From the NCBI GenBank assembly GCA_963575745.1, contig CAUYUJ010021671.1, positions 286,688-350,687 on the forward strand: a stretch of 64,000 bases of DNA. Direction: 5' to 3'. This stretch comes from Prorocentrum cordatum. Its lineage: Eukaryota > Sar > Dinophyceae > Prorocentrales > Prorocentraceae. The position numbers were made by a program, and so were the translations under genes. This document shows positions 20,386-31,963 of the stretch, one piece after another. Below the pieces are notes generated by a model, which saw nothing but the letters and a program-made list of their open reading frames with translations, was not told where the DNA came from and did no database searches. Positions within the stretch are counted from its first letter, which is position 1, and every line of letters begins with the position of its first letter.

Positions 20386-20570
20386 TCGGCTACACGCACG
20401 AGTGACCCTGGGTAAGAGTGACCTTTGGTGCGCGGCTTTTTGGGGGCCGCGCGGGGACCAAGCCGAGGCGCGCAAGCCGCTGCTCCTGCTTCGTTTTCAG
20501 CCATCTGGGGACCCATCTGTGCCCGCACCAAAGGTCACTCCGGCGAAAGGTCACTCTTACGTTTAGTCGA
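20386..20570. mobile_element. Family B TIR element B1
   Basis: Ends are TCGGCTACACGCACGAGTGA and the inverse of GGTCACTCTTACGTTTAGTCGA. The TIR runs about 45 bp and includes GAGTGACCTTTGGTGCG against CGCACCAAAGGTCACTC. Sisters at 45511-45726 and 48836-49000. Confidence 0.85.
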
Positions 20571-20841
20571 TGCTCGCCGGATGAGGAGCTCATGCTCCCC
20601 TGGCCATCCTACTTCTGCCTCTCCTTAAAATGCCCCGCCCTAAAAGCATGAGGGAGCGGGCTTGGAACAGCGTACGGATCTCCCAGAACCAGCGGCCCAA
20701 TATGATGCATTGGGTGCCGCGGACGCTCTAAAGTGTTCCGAACTGCTCTGAGCTCTGAGACTGCCCTAGAACGAGTAATACGTACGACGAGCCTGCCTGA
20801 AATCCGCCGACCCTGACGGCGTGTGTGAGGGGCTGTGCCGT

Positions 20842-20881
<40 letters not shown>

Positions 20882-21165
20882 TGCAGTGCTCTAGCGGGCT
20901 TGAGGGAAATCGACCCATGTCGTAACCACGTCAAAGGGAAGCCCCTTCCCTTTGTCCCTTCCCCAGCGGGGAGGGGTCCCAGGGGGTCCCAGGGGGGTCC
21001 CGGGGGGGGGGTCCCGGGGGGGGGGGGTCGCCACCCGGATACGCTTTCACTCCCCGCGCGTCTGGCGCGGTCCCCGCGCGGTTCCTGAACCCCGCGCGGC
21101 TTCCCGGTTCCCACAATGGCCCCTGGAGGCCGAAAATGACGAAAGACTGAGCATGTAGAACAACT
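20571..21165. other. Unassigned stretch with (TCG)n and G runs
   Basis: (TCG)n at 20840-20882 and alternating GGTCCCGGGG runs at 20970-21030. No gene recognised. Confidence 0.5.
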
Positions 21166-21683
21166 CCCCCTTCCTCTCCTCCTCTTCCTCCTCCTCCTCC
21201 TCCTCCTCCTCCTCCTCCTCCTGTTCCTCCTCCTCCTCCTCATCCTCTTCCTCATCCTCTTCCTCCTCCTCCTCCTCCTCCTGCTCACTCTGCGGACTCC
21301 GAACCTCAAGCTCGAGGATCGAGGCTTTCGGGCGCCGCCGCAGCCCTCTCTTCGGCCATCCTCCTCCTCCTCCTCCTTCTCCCCTCCTCTTCCTCCTCCC
21401 CCTCCTCCTCCTCGAAGTCCTCCTCGAAGTGTTTCCTTCTCCCCACCCCCCCCAGTCATACTCCTCCTCCCCCTTTCCTCCTCTCCCTACTCCTCCTTTT
21501 CTCCTCCTCCTCCTCCTCCTCTCCTCCTCCTCCTCCGCCTCCTCCTCCTCTCCTCCTCCTCCTCCTCCTCCCTCTCTCCTCCTCCTCCTCCTCCTCCTCC
21601 TCCTCCCTCCTCCCTCCTCCTCCTCCTGCTCCAACCTCCACCTCCACGCTCCCTCCTCCTCCTCCTCCTCCTCCTTCTCCTCC

Positions 21684-21715
<32 letters not shown>
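21166..21715 (+). repeat. (CCT)n tracts
   Basis: CCT units at 21169-21290 and 21357-21715 around a short unique insert (21291-21356). Confidence 0.9.
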
Positions 21716-21716
<1 letters not shown>

Positions 21717-21842
21717 ACGGCCTCTCTCTCCGCCCACTTCGTCGCCGACGTCGTGGTCCTCCAAGGGTCGGCGGCACAGGCCGTCAGGCTCTCGCAATCT
21801 GGGCCTCCAGCTTCCCCCCTCTCCTCATTATTTTGTTTGTTT

Positions 21843-21875
<33 letters not shown>

Positions 21876-22265
21876 GTCAGTCTCTCTTTATGTCACCGTA
21901 CCCAGAGGTGGTATGCGAATGCCCCATCATAAGTCAAACGTCACAAGGTCGGTAGAAAATCCTCCACCACGCCCCAATGTTCTCCTCCAGCACTGCCCTT
22001 CCACCCCTCCAAAGCTGGAGGGGAAGGAAGAATGGAAGGAATTTGCGGAGGATGATACTGACGAGGGCAAAATGGAGCTCGACTGGTCCCAACGTAAGGT
22101 CCTGCTCCCATCTTCTTGGGGTTGGTCGCCTGAAAGCCTGCCGCGCAGAAGCAGAAGGTGAACAGATGCTCGCCGCTGGCGTCGGGAAGTACCTGGTCCT
22201 CCTGAAGGGGAACACACTTAGAGAGAGAAAGAGAGATAGCAAAAAATAAATACATCAATAATAGC
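21716..22265. other. Unassigned stretch with (CT)n
   Basis: (CT)n at about 21843-21868. The rest is unique and unrecognised. Confidence 0.4.
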
Positions 22266-22269
22266 ACGA

Positions 22270-22365
22270 CATACCTACCTACCTACCTACCTACCTACCT
22301 ACCTACCTACCTACCTACATACACACATACACACATACATACATACACACATACATACATATAAA
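22270..22365 (+). repeat. (CTAC)n and (ACAT)n tetranucleotide arrays
   Basis: CTAC units to about 22317 pass into ACAT/ACAC units. Confidence 0.95.
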
Positions 22366-22465
22366 TATGTATGATCCCAGGTCGAGAGGTCAAAGGCCCC
22401 CCGCCAGATCGGATGGGCCCCAGGGTTCCACAGGTCCTCCCCCCGCAGATGGGATGGAGGGACAG

Positions 22466-22519
22466 CGACGACGGCAAAAAGACGCCGACGACGACGACGA
22501 CGACGACGGCGCCGAAGCG

Positions 22520-22550
<31 letters not shown>

Positions 22551-22632
22551 CCGACGCCGACGGAAGACGCCGACGGAAGACCCCGACGCCGACGAAGATG
22601 CCGACGGAAGACGACGACGACAACGACGACGA
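22466..22632 (+). repeat. (GAC/GCC)n array
   Basis: GAC GCC and GAC GAC units with GGAAGA interruptions. Asp- and Ala-rich frames are array translations. Confidence 0.9.
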
Positions 22633-23044
22633 ACTACCCCATGCCCACGGGGGGGAGTGGAGGGCACCGGCACCTCCACCACGCCACGCACACAGGGGCA
22701 CGTCCACGGGGCGGGGGCGGAGCGATCCCATTCGCGAGGCCTTCGCGAGGCTCGGGTGGGGGCTCGATCCTATATGCATTGAAGAGGGCAACCCTGGATC
22801 ATACATGCATGTATCCGCCGGCCCCCTTGGGGGCCAACAGGCTGCGAGGACTAGGCCGTCCAGTTCCCTGCAAGAGTTCCAGCTCCCAAGTTCTGGTTCT
22901 AGATTTTCTCTTTTCTAGTTCCAGTGTTGTAGTGATCGAAATCCGCCCGATGGTGCGGTGGGGGGTCCGACAAGGGCTCGGTTGCCCTCCCAGAGGGGGG
23001 GGCGCCCCAGGACACGCAAAAATACCCCAGACTCGAGTCGCTAG
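22633..23044. other. Unassigned stretch
   Basis: Nothing recognised. Confidence 0.4.
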
Positions 23045-23400
23045 CTCCGAAGGACACAACCCCTTGTAAATTACGAAAAGGTTCGCGCCCCCGAGGCCGG
23101 AGTACGTGGGGAGCGCTCGCGCTCACGAAGCCTCACCCCGTGGTAAACTGCTATTAATGCGTTCGCGCCCCCGAGACAACAACCCCTCGCAAATTGCACG
23201 AGGCCACAATCTCCTGCAAATCACGTCGCGTTCGGGGGTGTCGTTCGCCCCCCCTCGTTTCCTACGAGTTCGGCTCTGGGCCCAAGCCACGAATCATTGA
23301 AACTGCCAGAGGTGCGCGCCCCCGAGGCCGCGAACCCCTGTAAATTGCAGTGGAAGCGCGCTCACGAAGCTACCATCCCTCGTGAATTACTTCAGACGAG
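23045..23400 (+). repeat. Degenerate tandem repeat around CGCGCCCCCGAGGCC
   Basis: Units combining TTCGCGCCCCCGAG, AACCCCTCGCAAATTGCA and GCGCTCACGAAGC recur with a spacing of about 50-60 bp. Confidence 0.6.
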
Positions 23401-24245
23401 CACATCCAGCCAGGCAGCAAGCAGCCCCAATCAACTGCCGACCATCAACTGAAGCAAAAAGCCAATCAGCCGAGCTGCCAGCCAGCCAACCGACACGCAA
23501 CCCAACGAGCCTACCGACCAAGCGCGGCCGCACCAGCAATCTGACGGGGGAGGGGGGGGGGGCAGTGGGGCAGGGCGGAGCCCTTCAGACATACATCCAA
23601 GGGTGCAACGTGGTACCGCGGATGGGGGTGGGCGCTTCCCCGAGAAGGGGCCTGCCCCCTGCTGCACGGTGAAAACGTATCCTAAGGACGGGTGGCAAGG
23701 ACACAAGATCCTTGGAGGCCGAAGTTGTGACTCTTAGGCGACGGGCGACCAGTGAAAACAGCAAAAGGCGGGCCGCAGTGGCAAGGACGCAAAGGTACCC
23801 CAAAAAAGGCGCTCGTCATTGATATGCGCGTTGACTGTAACTGTATGCCTGGACCGGTGCAGGTCCGAAGTTCGAAGCGACCGCCTGGATCGAACCCGAG
23901 AGCGCAAGGACAAGCGGGCCGAACTGTGGTCGGCCCCGCCGGGGCGGGCGAGGTCCACAGGAAGGACATCAACGGTAGCCACTCTCCGCCAGCTAAAGGG
24001 TTTAGCGGCTTCTGCCGTCCTTCGCCTCGGGCTGGAGCGTCCACGATGTGCCAGAGATCTCTGGAAGTGCCCAAGTTTGTAATGTGTCACACATATTTGT
24101 GTGGATGCCCCACCTCGAACCATCCGGCTCGATCCCCGAGCATCGAATGGCGAAAAGTCGTCAAGCCCTCCAATGGCACCTCTCTTCCTCTGCCACCCCA
24201 CCTTCCTCTCCGAAGCGGACCGTCCAAGAAGAAACCGAGGCCTCC
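23401..24245. other. Unassigned stretch containing diverged family G copy G3
   Basis: Positions 23665-23850 carry AAGGACGCAAAGGTACCCC and CGTTGACTGTAACTG, the conserved parts of family G, with poor termini. The rest is unique. Confidence 0.5.
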
Positions 24246-25105
24246 CCCTTCTCCTCCTCCTCCTCCTCCTCCTCCTCCTCCTCCTCCTCCTCCTCCTCCT
24301 CCTCCTCCTCATGGTCCCCGCTCCACCGTCCTCCCTCCACATCCTCCTCCTGCCCCTCCCTCCTCCTCCTCCCCACCCAGAAGATGATTCCGTCGGAGAC
24401 GCTCGTTGGCCCCTCTCCCCTTCCTGCTGCTAGGCTCACGCTGAACAGAGAGAGGGAGAGATTGGAGAAAGAGATAGAGAGAGGTGACACACATACATGT
24501 ATACACATGTGTGCATATATATGTGTGCATGTATCTAGAGAGAGAGAGAGATGATAGAGATGATAACGATGAGAACGACATGAAAGCGAAGAGAGAAAGA
24601 GAGAGATAGAAAGGAAGAGAGCGAGAGAGAGGCCACTCCGCTCTCCGCTACGCCAGCGGCCCACCTCCCAGCAGGAGCCGAGGTGTCAGCACCCTCCGCC
24701 CTCCGCCACCTCCCCAAAGCTTCCTCCTCCTCCCTTCTCCTCCTCCCTCCTCCTCGCTCCTCGTGCTCCTACGTGCTGCCTTCGGCAGCCCGCCCAGCCC
24801 CCCCGCCTCTCCTTCATTCCTCCTTCTCCTCCTCCAGTCTACCCCTTCTCCTCTCCTCTCCTCTCCTCCTCCTCCTCCTCCTCCTCCTCCTCCTCCCCTC
24901 CTCCTCCTCTCCTCCCTCCTTCTCTCCTCCTCCCCCTCTCCTTCTCCTCCTCCTCCTCCCTCCCTCCTCCTCCTCCTCCTCCTCCTCTCTCCTCCTCCTT
25001 CCTCTCCTCCTCCCCCTCTCCTTCTCCTTCCTTATTCCTTCTCCTCCTTACTTCCTCCTTCTCCTCCTCCTCCTTCTCCTCCTTCCTCCTCCTCCTTCCT
25101 TCGTT
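24246..25105 (+). repeat. (CCT)n blocks separated by a (GA)n block
   Basis: CCT at 24246-24311, GA-rich sequence with ACATGTATAC motifs at 24443-24640, then impure CCT at 24717-25105. Confidence 0.85.
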
Positions 25106-25207
25106 TTTCGCCTAAAGAACTACTCCCTGTCGCTCCCCGAGGCCGGTCGAAAGAGCGGGCCGGGCGTTTCGCCTGAGACTTTCCAGCCATGTATGACCCT
25201 GAAGCTT

Positions 25208-25500
25208 CGCCATTTGCAACAGCTTCACAGATGGAGGGCGGGTCGCCTCCCAAACGTGGCTCTCGCCTAAGCGCCGCGGGCAATCGTTGTAACAAATTGA
25301 AAGACTTTCGCGGTGTGAAAACAAGCAGTTTTCAAATGTTGCCCTCGCCATCCTTAGCGCAGCGCACGTTCGTTTTCAAACATTGCCACAGCTTCACAGA
25401 CGGAGGGCGGGTCCTTTTCAAAATGTGGCTCTCGCCTTAGCGCCCATCACACTCGTGCTAAACACTTGCAATAATTTCACGGGCAAGCGGTGTTTCGCAA
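25208..25500 (+). repeat. Tandem duplication, about 175-bp unit
   Basis: ACAGCTTCACAGATGGAGGG followed by CGGGTC and TGGCTCTCGCCTAAGCGCC at 25214-25274 recurs at about 25388-25444. A weaker third start is near 25466. Confidence 0.75.
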
Positions 25501-25746
25501 CGATGTGGGATTGTCAGGGCGCAACAGTTACGTTGATTCGCGGTGTTGAAGTCGCAAGAATGGTATTCTGGCACGATCCGGGATCCACGATATGCAACAG
25601 GAAGGTTGGCTCGTGGTGTCGAAGTGGCAAGAGCGATGCTCTGACACGGTTCGAGATTTTCCAACGGTTGTTTACCAACGGGGCACTTCCTTCTAGCTTG
25701 GAGAGAGGGTTTATTACAACATTGTTAGTGAGCCTTGGGTTTGCGC
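25501..25746. other. Unassigned stretch
   Basis: Nothing recognised. Confidence 0.4.
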
Positions 25747-25930
25747 TGGCCCTCCTCCTCCTCCTCCTCCTCCTCCTCCTCCTCCTCCTCCTCCTCCTCC
25801 TCCCCTCCCCTCCCCTCCCCTCCCCTTCCCCCCGCTCGTCCCCCTCCCTCCCCCTCCCTCCCTCGTCTCTTCATTCCTCTCCCCGTCCCTTCCCCTCGCT
25901 TCCTTCCTCTCCTCTCCCCTCCCCTTCCTT
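25747..25930 (+). repeat. (CCT)n and CCCT-rich tract
   Basis: Pure CCT to about 25802, then CCCCT/CCTTCC sequence. Confidence 0.9.
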
Positions 25931-26092
25931 TCCCGTCTCTTCCTTCCGATCCCGTGTTCGCCCGTCCGCGCGCCGTCCTCCCGAAACCCACCGAGCAGGA
26001 CAACTGCTCCCCCGCGCCCCCCGCAAATGGCCGGGGAGTCGCCCGCCCCACACAGCGTGGTGCACACACATGGGCTACGCTTTAGGCTTTAG

Positions 26093-26245
26093 GTCGGGCA
26101 TGTCCCCCTGCAGGCGCACCTTGGACGAAACATTGAGCATTGTCGAACATGCCCTAAAAGGATCACACATCGTCGAAACATCGTCCCCCGACTGTTTGTA
26201 TGGAACTATGTCTGGGCATTCCACTTGTAGAGGGACACGCCCGAC
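26093..26245. mobile_element. Family A MITE, copy A1
   Basis: Termini GTCGGGCATGTCCCCCTGCA and the inverse of TGTAGAGGGACACGCCCGAC; 153 bp. No clean target duplication is left (TTTAG on the left, TCGA on the right). Confidence 0.8.
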
Positions 26246-26296
26246 TCGAGGCTACGCGTCTTCTGCAATCCCAGGCCTGTTTGCTTCCCCAGGGGG

Positions 26297-26464
26297 TCGG
26301 GGGCGGCAAAGAGGGGGGCGTCCAAGAGGGGGGGGTGCAAATCATGACCGGCGGCACGTGCGCGGCCCAGCGGGGGGGCCAGGGACGAAAGCTGGGGAGA
26401 TATCATGGCCCCCGCCATGATATCCACCCCCCCCTAGTCATCACCCCCTCTTTGCCGCCCCCGA
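26297..26464. mobile_element. Family H TIR element H2
   Basis: Left TCGGGGGCGGCAAAGAGGGG; right inverse of CCCCTCTTTGCCGCCCCCGA, a near-perfect TIR; 168 bp. It lies only 51 bp from the family A element. Confidence 0.85.
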
Positions 26465-26637
26465 GGGGGGGGACCAGCTGGTCGACGCTGGGGCCGGGGC
26501 AGGGCGCTGCTCTGCAGGCGACCCCCACCCCCCCGCGGGCGGGCCGCGCCCTGGAGCACGCGCTCGGGTGCGGTGCGGGCCGCTCTGAGCCCGGGGCTTC
26601 GACGACTCCAACCGCGGGCCCCGTCGGGCCCCGTCGA

Positions 26638-26895
26638 CGCGAGGCGGAGGAGGAGGGAGGAGGAGGAGGAGGAGGAGGAGGAGGAGGAGGAGGAGGAGGA
26701 GGAGGAGGAGGAGGAGGAGGAGGAGGAGGAGAGGAGAGGAGGAGGAGGAAGGAGGAGGAGGAGGGAGGGGGAGGAGGAGGAGGAGGGGGGGAGGAGGGCG
26801 AGGAGGAGGAGGAGGGAGGAGGAGGAATAGGGAGGGAGAGAGGAGAGGTGGAGGAGGTGAGGGGGGAGGAGGAGGAGGAGGAGGAGGAGAATCGA
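26638..26895 (+). repeat. (AGG)n tract
   Basis: Long GGA/AGG array. Glu- and Gly-rich frames here are array translations. Confidence 0.95.
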
Positions 26896-27864
26896 GGGGA
26901 GCGGAGGTTGGGGTCCAGGATCCCACCATCTCGCCTGCAGCAGGCGCGCCTGGCGTTGCGCTGCCTGCCGCCGCCGTGCCCTCTCTCGCGCACCTCTGGG
27001 CGCGCGCCCTGCGGCGCCGCCCCTGCATGGGCAGGACGAGGGCGGACCGCCGCTGGGTCGTCGCGGAGCTGGGAGAGGGGGGGCACTGGGTGCCGGCACC
27101 CCTGAGAGGGGAGGCCCCGGGGCATGTGCCCCACCGTGCGGGCCAATCTATACCTTCTGCGATCGGTGCGGTGCGTTTTCGAGCGACAGGGGATGTACGA
27201 CGGTTCGGGCGTGTGGCAAGGCCCCTGCCGACGCCACGGCAGCGTATCGCTTCTCGCTCCTGCGCCGAAGCAAGCGCCACTTGAATGTGATGCTCTGTCT
27301 GGGTGAGGCGTCCCGCTCCCTCTTGCAGTGGGATGCGACGCCTTCTGGGGAATGGCCCTGGGCTGAATGGTGGCGCGGGCGAGGGGCACCTGCTGAGTGT
27401 GCCCGCCCGTCCACTTTTCCTCACCGACGGCTGGCTGAGGGAAGGTGTTGCCAGGCTGGTTCCAGCAACAAAAAGAAGCCTTCTGCTTGTCCTCCTGCTC
27501 ATCCGCCACCTGGTTGGTCCTCGAATGTACGCAGCTCCCTTTTTCCGATTGCGCATGCCACGATGGGGTCATGTGTGAAATTGCGGGTCCGCTATGACAC
27601 GCGTCGGTTGATAGAGACAATTCAGCGCCATGGGAAGGGATGGGTGGGAGGTGGGAGGGGCAGGATGCTGGATATGGCGGGAGCGCACCGAGCTTCACAT
27701 CTCCCCTCGCCCCCCCCCCTGGAATCAGCGGGCTCCTTGTGGGTCGCCTCGCAGAAGCCTTTGCCCTGCTCGAATTCGGCCACTCGCATGAACAACCGTT
27801 TGGGCCTCGCGGGCGGGAGGACGGAAGCGGAGGAGGGAGCTGATGAATGACTGAGAACAAGACG
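26896..27864. other. Unassigned stretch
   Basis: Unique GC-rich sequence. Short open frames (for example plus 27124-27306) show no domain that I recognise. Confidence 0.35.
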
Positions 27865-28370
27865 AGGAGGTAGGGAGGGAGGCGGAGGAGGAGGGTGGAG
27901 GAAACAAGAGGGAGGAAGGAGGAGGAGGAGGAGGAAGAGGAGGAGAAGGAGGAGGAAGCAGATTGGTTGGTTGGTTGGTTGGTTGGTGAGGCCCCCAGGT
28001 GGGCAGGCATGGTGAGGCCTCGGACTGGCCTCGACAGCGGAGGGGCCACGGAGCCTTGCTTGTTTCCGACGGCGGCCTCTGCAGCACGCTCCAGGGAGGA
28101 GGGGGTTGCCCCCCCCGGGGCGTGGGCGCGAGAAGGGGAGACGGAGGAGGGGCAGGGAGGAGGAGGAGGAGGAGGAGGAGGAGGAGGAGGAGGAGGAGGA
28201 GGAGGAGGATGGGAGGGAGGAAGAGGAGGTAGGAGGAGGAGGAGGAGGAGGAGGAGGAGGAGGAGGAGGAGGAGGAGGAGAGGAGGAGGAGGAGGAGGAG
28301 GAGAGGGAGGAGTAGAGGAGGAGGAGGGAGGAGGGAAGGAGGAGGAGGAGGAGGAGGAGGAGGAGGCCGT
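27865..28370 (+). repeat. (AGG)n tracts around a unique insert
   Basis: GGA/GAA at 27865-27958, six TTGG repeats at 27964-27987, a unique insert, then AGG at 28141-28370. Confidence 0.9.
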
Positions 28371-28468
28371 GGGTGGGGTGCTCGGGGCTTGGGCCCGGCC
28401 AGGTCCAGGACAGGGGTGCCCGGGAGGAGGAGATGGAGGGATAGGTGGACGAGCGGTGGAAGCATTAG

Positions 28469-28620
28469 GTCGGACATGTCCCCCTACAGGCGGATTTTGG
28501 GGGACGAATGCAAAGTAGGCAACAAAGATTCAAACATAGTTGAAACCTTAATCGGACAATCGTCCCCAGATCATTTTTGTCAATTTGGGATTATTCCTCC
28601 TGCAGAAGGACATGCCCGAT
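28469..28620. mobile_element. Family A MITE, copy A2
   Basis: Termini GTCGGACATGTCCCCCTACA and the inverse of GCAGAAGGACATGCCCGAT; 152 bp. Flanks are TTAG (28465-28468) and TTAA (28621-28624), consistent with a TTAA target. Confidence 0.85.
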
Positions 28621-29100
28621 TTAATGCAAGCAAAGGGAAGGAGAGGGAGGAGGGCACCCAGGCGCGATCGCCCGAGCCTGCCTTTCGCCGCACAGGGGTT
28701 GCCGAAGCGGCGCCCACGTGCGGCGCCCCCGCGATGGGGGCCGCTCGCCCGCGACGCCACGGCCCATGCCGCAAAGAAGGACAACGGCCGCGAGACCATC
28801 ACCGGAGGGCCAGCAGAAGGGGCAGAACATCCACCCCGATAATAACCACCCCAACACGCGAAGCCGTTTACTGAACAGACCCACAGAAGGAATCACACAG
28901 GGCAGGACTGATTAGTAAACGCCCAGGGCCGTTTAGTAAACGTCAATTGTCGGGTCGGGGTGGTTTTTCTTCCCCCTTGATAGCAAGCCCACCGAGACCC
29001 TGCCGCTCAGCATGGCGCTGGCTGGGTTTCGCCGCCCGAGAACGGTACTATTCGAGGCGCCGGCGTTGCCTTGCTCGCTCGCGAAGCTGGAAGGGCACGC
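28621..29100. other. Unassigned stretch
   Basis: Two GTTTAGTAAACG-like repeats at 28909-28944. Otherwise unrecognised. Confidence 0.4.
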
Positions 29101-29445
29101 ATGTACCACACGGAAGCCAGCTACAAACAGTACAAGGACCTGCGCAGTGACGGGGCCAGTGGCTATAACGACGGGGGTGATACCCCAGATGCCACAGCCC
29201 AGAGGGAGATTCCTGATAGGACCATCTCATACCTGAGTAGAGACGCCGCGGTCTTCATCCCTAACATCCCACTCTTCTACGACCTCCCCCCGATATTCCC
29301 TGACGCCTACGCGCACAACAACTACCAAGACCAGCATTGCGAGCTGCCGACCTTCAGCCCCCACGAAGAGTACGACCCCATACCCCACAACCACCCCCCC
29401 ACCCCACCACCCCCTGCCCGACGGTCCCCACGACGGACCACATGA
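29101..29445 (+). CDS. Hypothetical Tyr/Asp/Pro-rich short ORF
   Basis: From ATG 29101 to TGA 29443-29445, 114 residues. The composition is unlike the surrounding arrays: Tyr- and Asp-rich with segments such as SYKQYKDLRSDGASGYNDGG and IPNIPLFYDLPPIF, then a Pro-rich end. No family is recognised. The upstream frame is open to 29071 without a better start. It could be an exon of a larger gene, since sequence after it is open in another frame, or chance. Confidence 0.25.
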   Translation: MYHTEASYKQYKDLRSDGASGYNDGGDTPDATAQREIPDRTISYLSRDAAVFIPNIPLFYDLPPIFPDAYAHNNYQDQHCELPTFSPHEEYDPIPHNHPPTPPPPARRSPRRTT

Positions 29446-29459
29446 CGCCCCAGCCGACG

Positions 29460-29645
29460 AGTGGCCGCATGCCAAGAGAGGTAGCCCGTTGGGTGCATAC
29501 CCGCGAAAGTGGCCATGGGGGCCGCTGGCTAGCCAAAAGTTGGCGCCACCTCCTCCGCGGCGGGCTCGACATCCCGAGTGACCGCATGCCCCTTAGAGGG
29601 AGCCCGCAGGGGGCATACCCAGGGAAGCGGTCATAGGGACAGCTG
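29460..29645 (+). repeat. Direct repeat, two 70-bp units
   Basis: GAGTGGCCGCATGCC...GAGGTAGCCCG...GGGTGCATACCC...AGTGGCCAT at 29460-29520 recurs as GAGTGACCGCATGCC...GAGGGAGCCCG...GGGGCATACCC...AGCGGTCAT at 29576-29636. Confidence 0.75.
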
Positions 29646-30980
29646 AAGACACACCCTGGAGCACCCACCCGACCCCCTCAACTGCCCCACGACCATCCCC
29701 CCAACCCGAACGCTCCCACGACCCACCACCAAGACGGCACCCCTCGACGGCCACGCGGCGGCCCCCACGACGGCCCCCGACGCGGCCTCTACGACGGCCC
29801 CCGCGACGGACCCTACGACGGGCCCCCGCGATGGCCCCGCCGCGACGGCGACGAAGACGACGCCTGCCACGACGGCGACTACGACCACGACGAATCCCCT
29901 CCTCCCTGCGACGCCGACCCCAGCGACCGCCACGACGGGCATGAGGACAGACCGACCGACGGCTCAACTGACGCCCCTCCCGACGCCCTTCCCGACGTTT
30001 TCCCCGACGCTTTGACCAACCCCCCGCCCCGCTCCCGAATCGACGCAGCGCCCGACGGCCAGGAGGACGGCGACGAGGGCAACGACGCTCCCTCCTCCAC
30101 GAACCCTCGCCCCGACGGCCCCCAAGACGACCCCCCATCCGAACCGGCGACCCCTCAACCAACGACACCCACGACGCTCACCCCCTGCGGCCGCCCCACG
30201 CCCTCACACGACTCCTCGCCACCAAGAGCCGATACCCTGCCCGACTCCCCACCCCAAGCCGTGCCCAACGCCCAGCCCGAAGCCCCGCCCCACTCTCTAC
30301 CCGACGCCTCGCCACACGGCCTCCCCACGCCCAGCTCCTTGCCGGGCCTGCCTCGGCTGCGCGGTTACACGGACGGCTGGACGGCGGCCCACGAGGACGC
30401 CCCTCCGACCCGCCCCGAGCCTGCCCCGATGCGCGATCCGAGGCCTCTCCCCACGACGCCACCGACCACGACAACGACAACGACAACCCGACGCCCCATC
30501 CCACGACGACGCGCCTCCCCGCCGCGAGCGAACACCATGCCCCACGCTCTGCCCTCTCACGCCGGCCTGCCAAGACGACCCAACGTCCTGCCCTACTCCC
30601 AGCCCCACGCCCCGTCCCACTCCGCACCCGACGCCTCGCCCGACCACCCCACGCCCGACGCGACGGTGGGGCGGAGGGAGGGCGATGGCTGCATCTCTCA
30701 GGGGAACCAAGGGCCACCAGCACCAGCACCAGGAGGGCACCCCGCCCACCTTCCACCTCCAGCTACCATCGACACCCGCCCGCCGCGTCAGGGGCACGAT
30801 TGGCGGCCGACCAGGCACGCAGGGCAGCCAATCTTTGGGCATGCAGGGCAGCCCTCGTGCTCCGGCGAGGTACGCCAAAGAAGGCACGGCGGGGTTTGTC
30901 TGGCCACGGCGAAGCTCGGCCGCGAATCGGTTGCCCGACCTATCTCCGAGGAAGCGCCCGAAGAACAAAGCCCATCCTGA
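29637..30980 (+). other. Long open frame of GAC/CCC-rich sequence, probably non-coding
   Basis: The frame is open for 448 codons without an early ATG. It is built from degenerate CCCGACGGC units giving Asp-Gly-Pro and Pro-Asp-Ala runs. The opposite strand is also largely open. The C-terminal part after about 30680 is less repetitive. It could be a Pro/Asp-rich exon, but composition alone explains the openness. Confidence 0.3.
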
Positions 30981-31345
30981 ACCCAAAGTGGTCCCTGTGT
31001 TAGGCTTTTCAGCTACAACGCCACACAGAGTGGACACGTGGAGGCCTGCTTGGTGGCGCTGGCTGCGTCCCCCAGTCGACTGCGGGGCGAATCAAGCCGA
31101 GGGGTGCGTCTGCAGACCCTGTCGGATGACGGTGAGGGCAGGAGATGAGAAGGGGGGGTCCTCAGTGGGAACCGCGGTGAGGATTTCTGTTCGCGGAGCG
31201 TGCCGCGGCGGCGGCCCCTGCGACAGCTGCAAGCCTTGCCAACTGGCGGCGTGTCGCGCTGCTTCGTGTGGACGGGAGGCCGGGAAACGCTGATATACCT
31301 CGGCATTGGGTGGGCTCAGCGTGTCGGGCCGAAGCGTGGTGGGCC
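30981..31345. other. Unassigned stretch
   Basis: A Cys-rich plus-strand frame (ending near 31293) includes CDSCKPCQLAACRAA but is not recognised. Confidence 0.35.
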
Positions 31346-31837
31346 AGAACTCCTCCTCCTCCTCCTCCTCCTCCTCCTCCTCCTCCTCCTCCTACTCCTC
31401 CTCCTCCTCCTCCTCCTCCTCCTCCTCCTCCTGCCTCCTGCCTCCTGCCTCCTGCCTCCTGCCTCCTGCCTCCTGCCTCCTTCTCCTCCCTCTCCTCCTC
31501 CCCCTCCTCCTCCTCCTCCTCCGCCTCCTCCTCCTCCTCCTCCTCCTCCTCCTCCTCCTCCTCCTCCTCCTCTCCTCCTCCTCCTCCTCTCCCCTCCTCC
31601 TCCCCTCCTCGTCCTCGTCTCCCCTCCTCCTCCTTCCTCCTCCTCCTCCTCCTCTCTTGATCTCCTGCCTCCCGCTCTCCTGCCATCCTCCTCTCCTCCT
31701 CTCCTCCCTCCTCCTCCTCCCTCCTCCCTTCCTCCTCCCTCCCTCCTCGTCCTCCTCCTTCATCCTCCCCTCCTCCTCCTCCTCCTCCGCCTCCTCCTCC
31801 GCCTTCCTCCTCCTCCTCCTCCTCCTCCTCCTCCTCT
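31346..31837 (+). repeat. (CCT)n flanking the 5' end of LINE copy 2
   Basis: CCT array with a (TGCCTCC)n stretch at 31430-31480. It runs directly into the spliced-leader-like sequence at 31838. Confidence 0.95.
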
Positions 31838-31859
31838 TCTCAAGCCATTCTGGCCCAGG
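31838..31859 (+). other. Degenerate spliced-leader relic
   Basis: Reads TCTCAAGCCATTCTGGCCCA then GG; 16 of 22 positions match the dinoflagellate leader, including AGCCATT and TGGC. Alone it would be weak. Its position at the element start, matching copy 1, supports it. Confidence 0.6.
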
Positions 31860-31963
31860 CATTTGTGCTGTGCCAAGAACACCGTCTGCTGTACCAATTT
31901 TCTGTGCTGGCTTGAGCGCCTCAGCCTGCTGAGGTGAAAGGACGGTACCATCACGAATCAGCC

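Noticed and set aside
22270-22365. Possible telomere-type repeat
   Set aside because: CTAC/ACAT units do not match the telomere repeat family and lie mid-window next to unique sequence.
26573-28518. Glu-, Gly- and Arg-rich long ORFs on both strands
   Set aside because: They follow AGG/CCT arrays; flanking unique parts show no domain.
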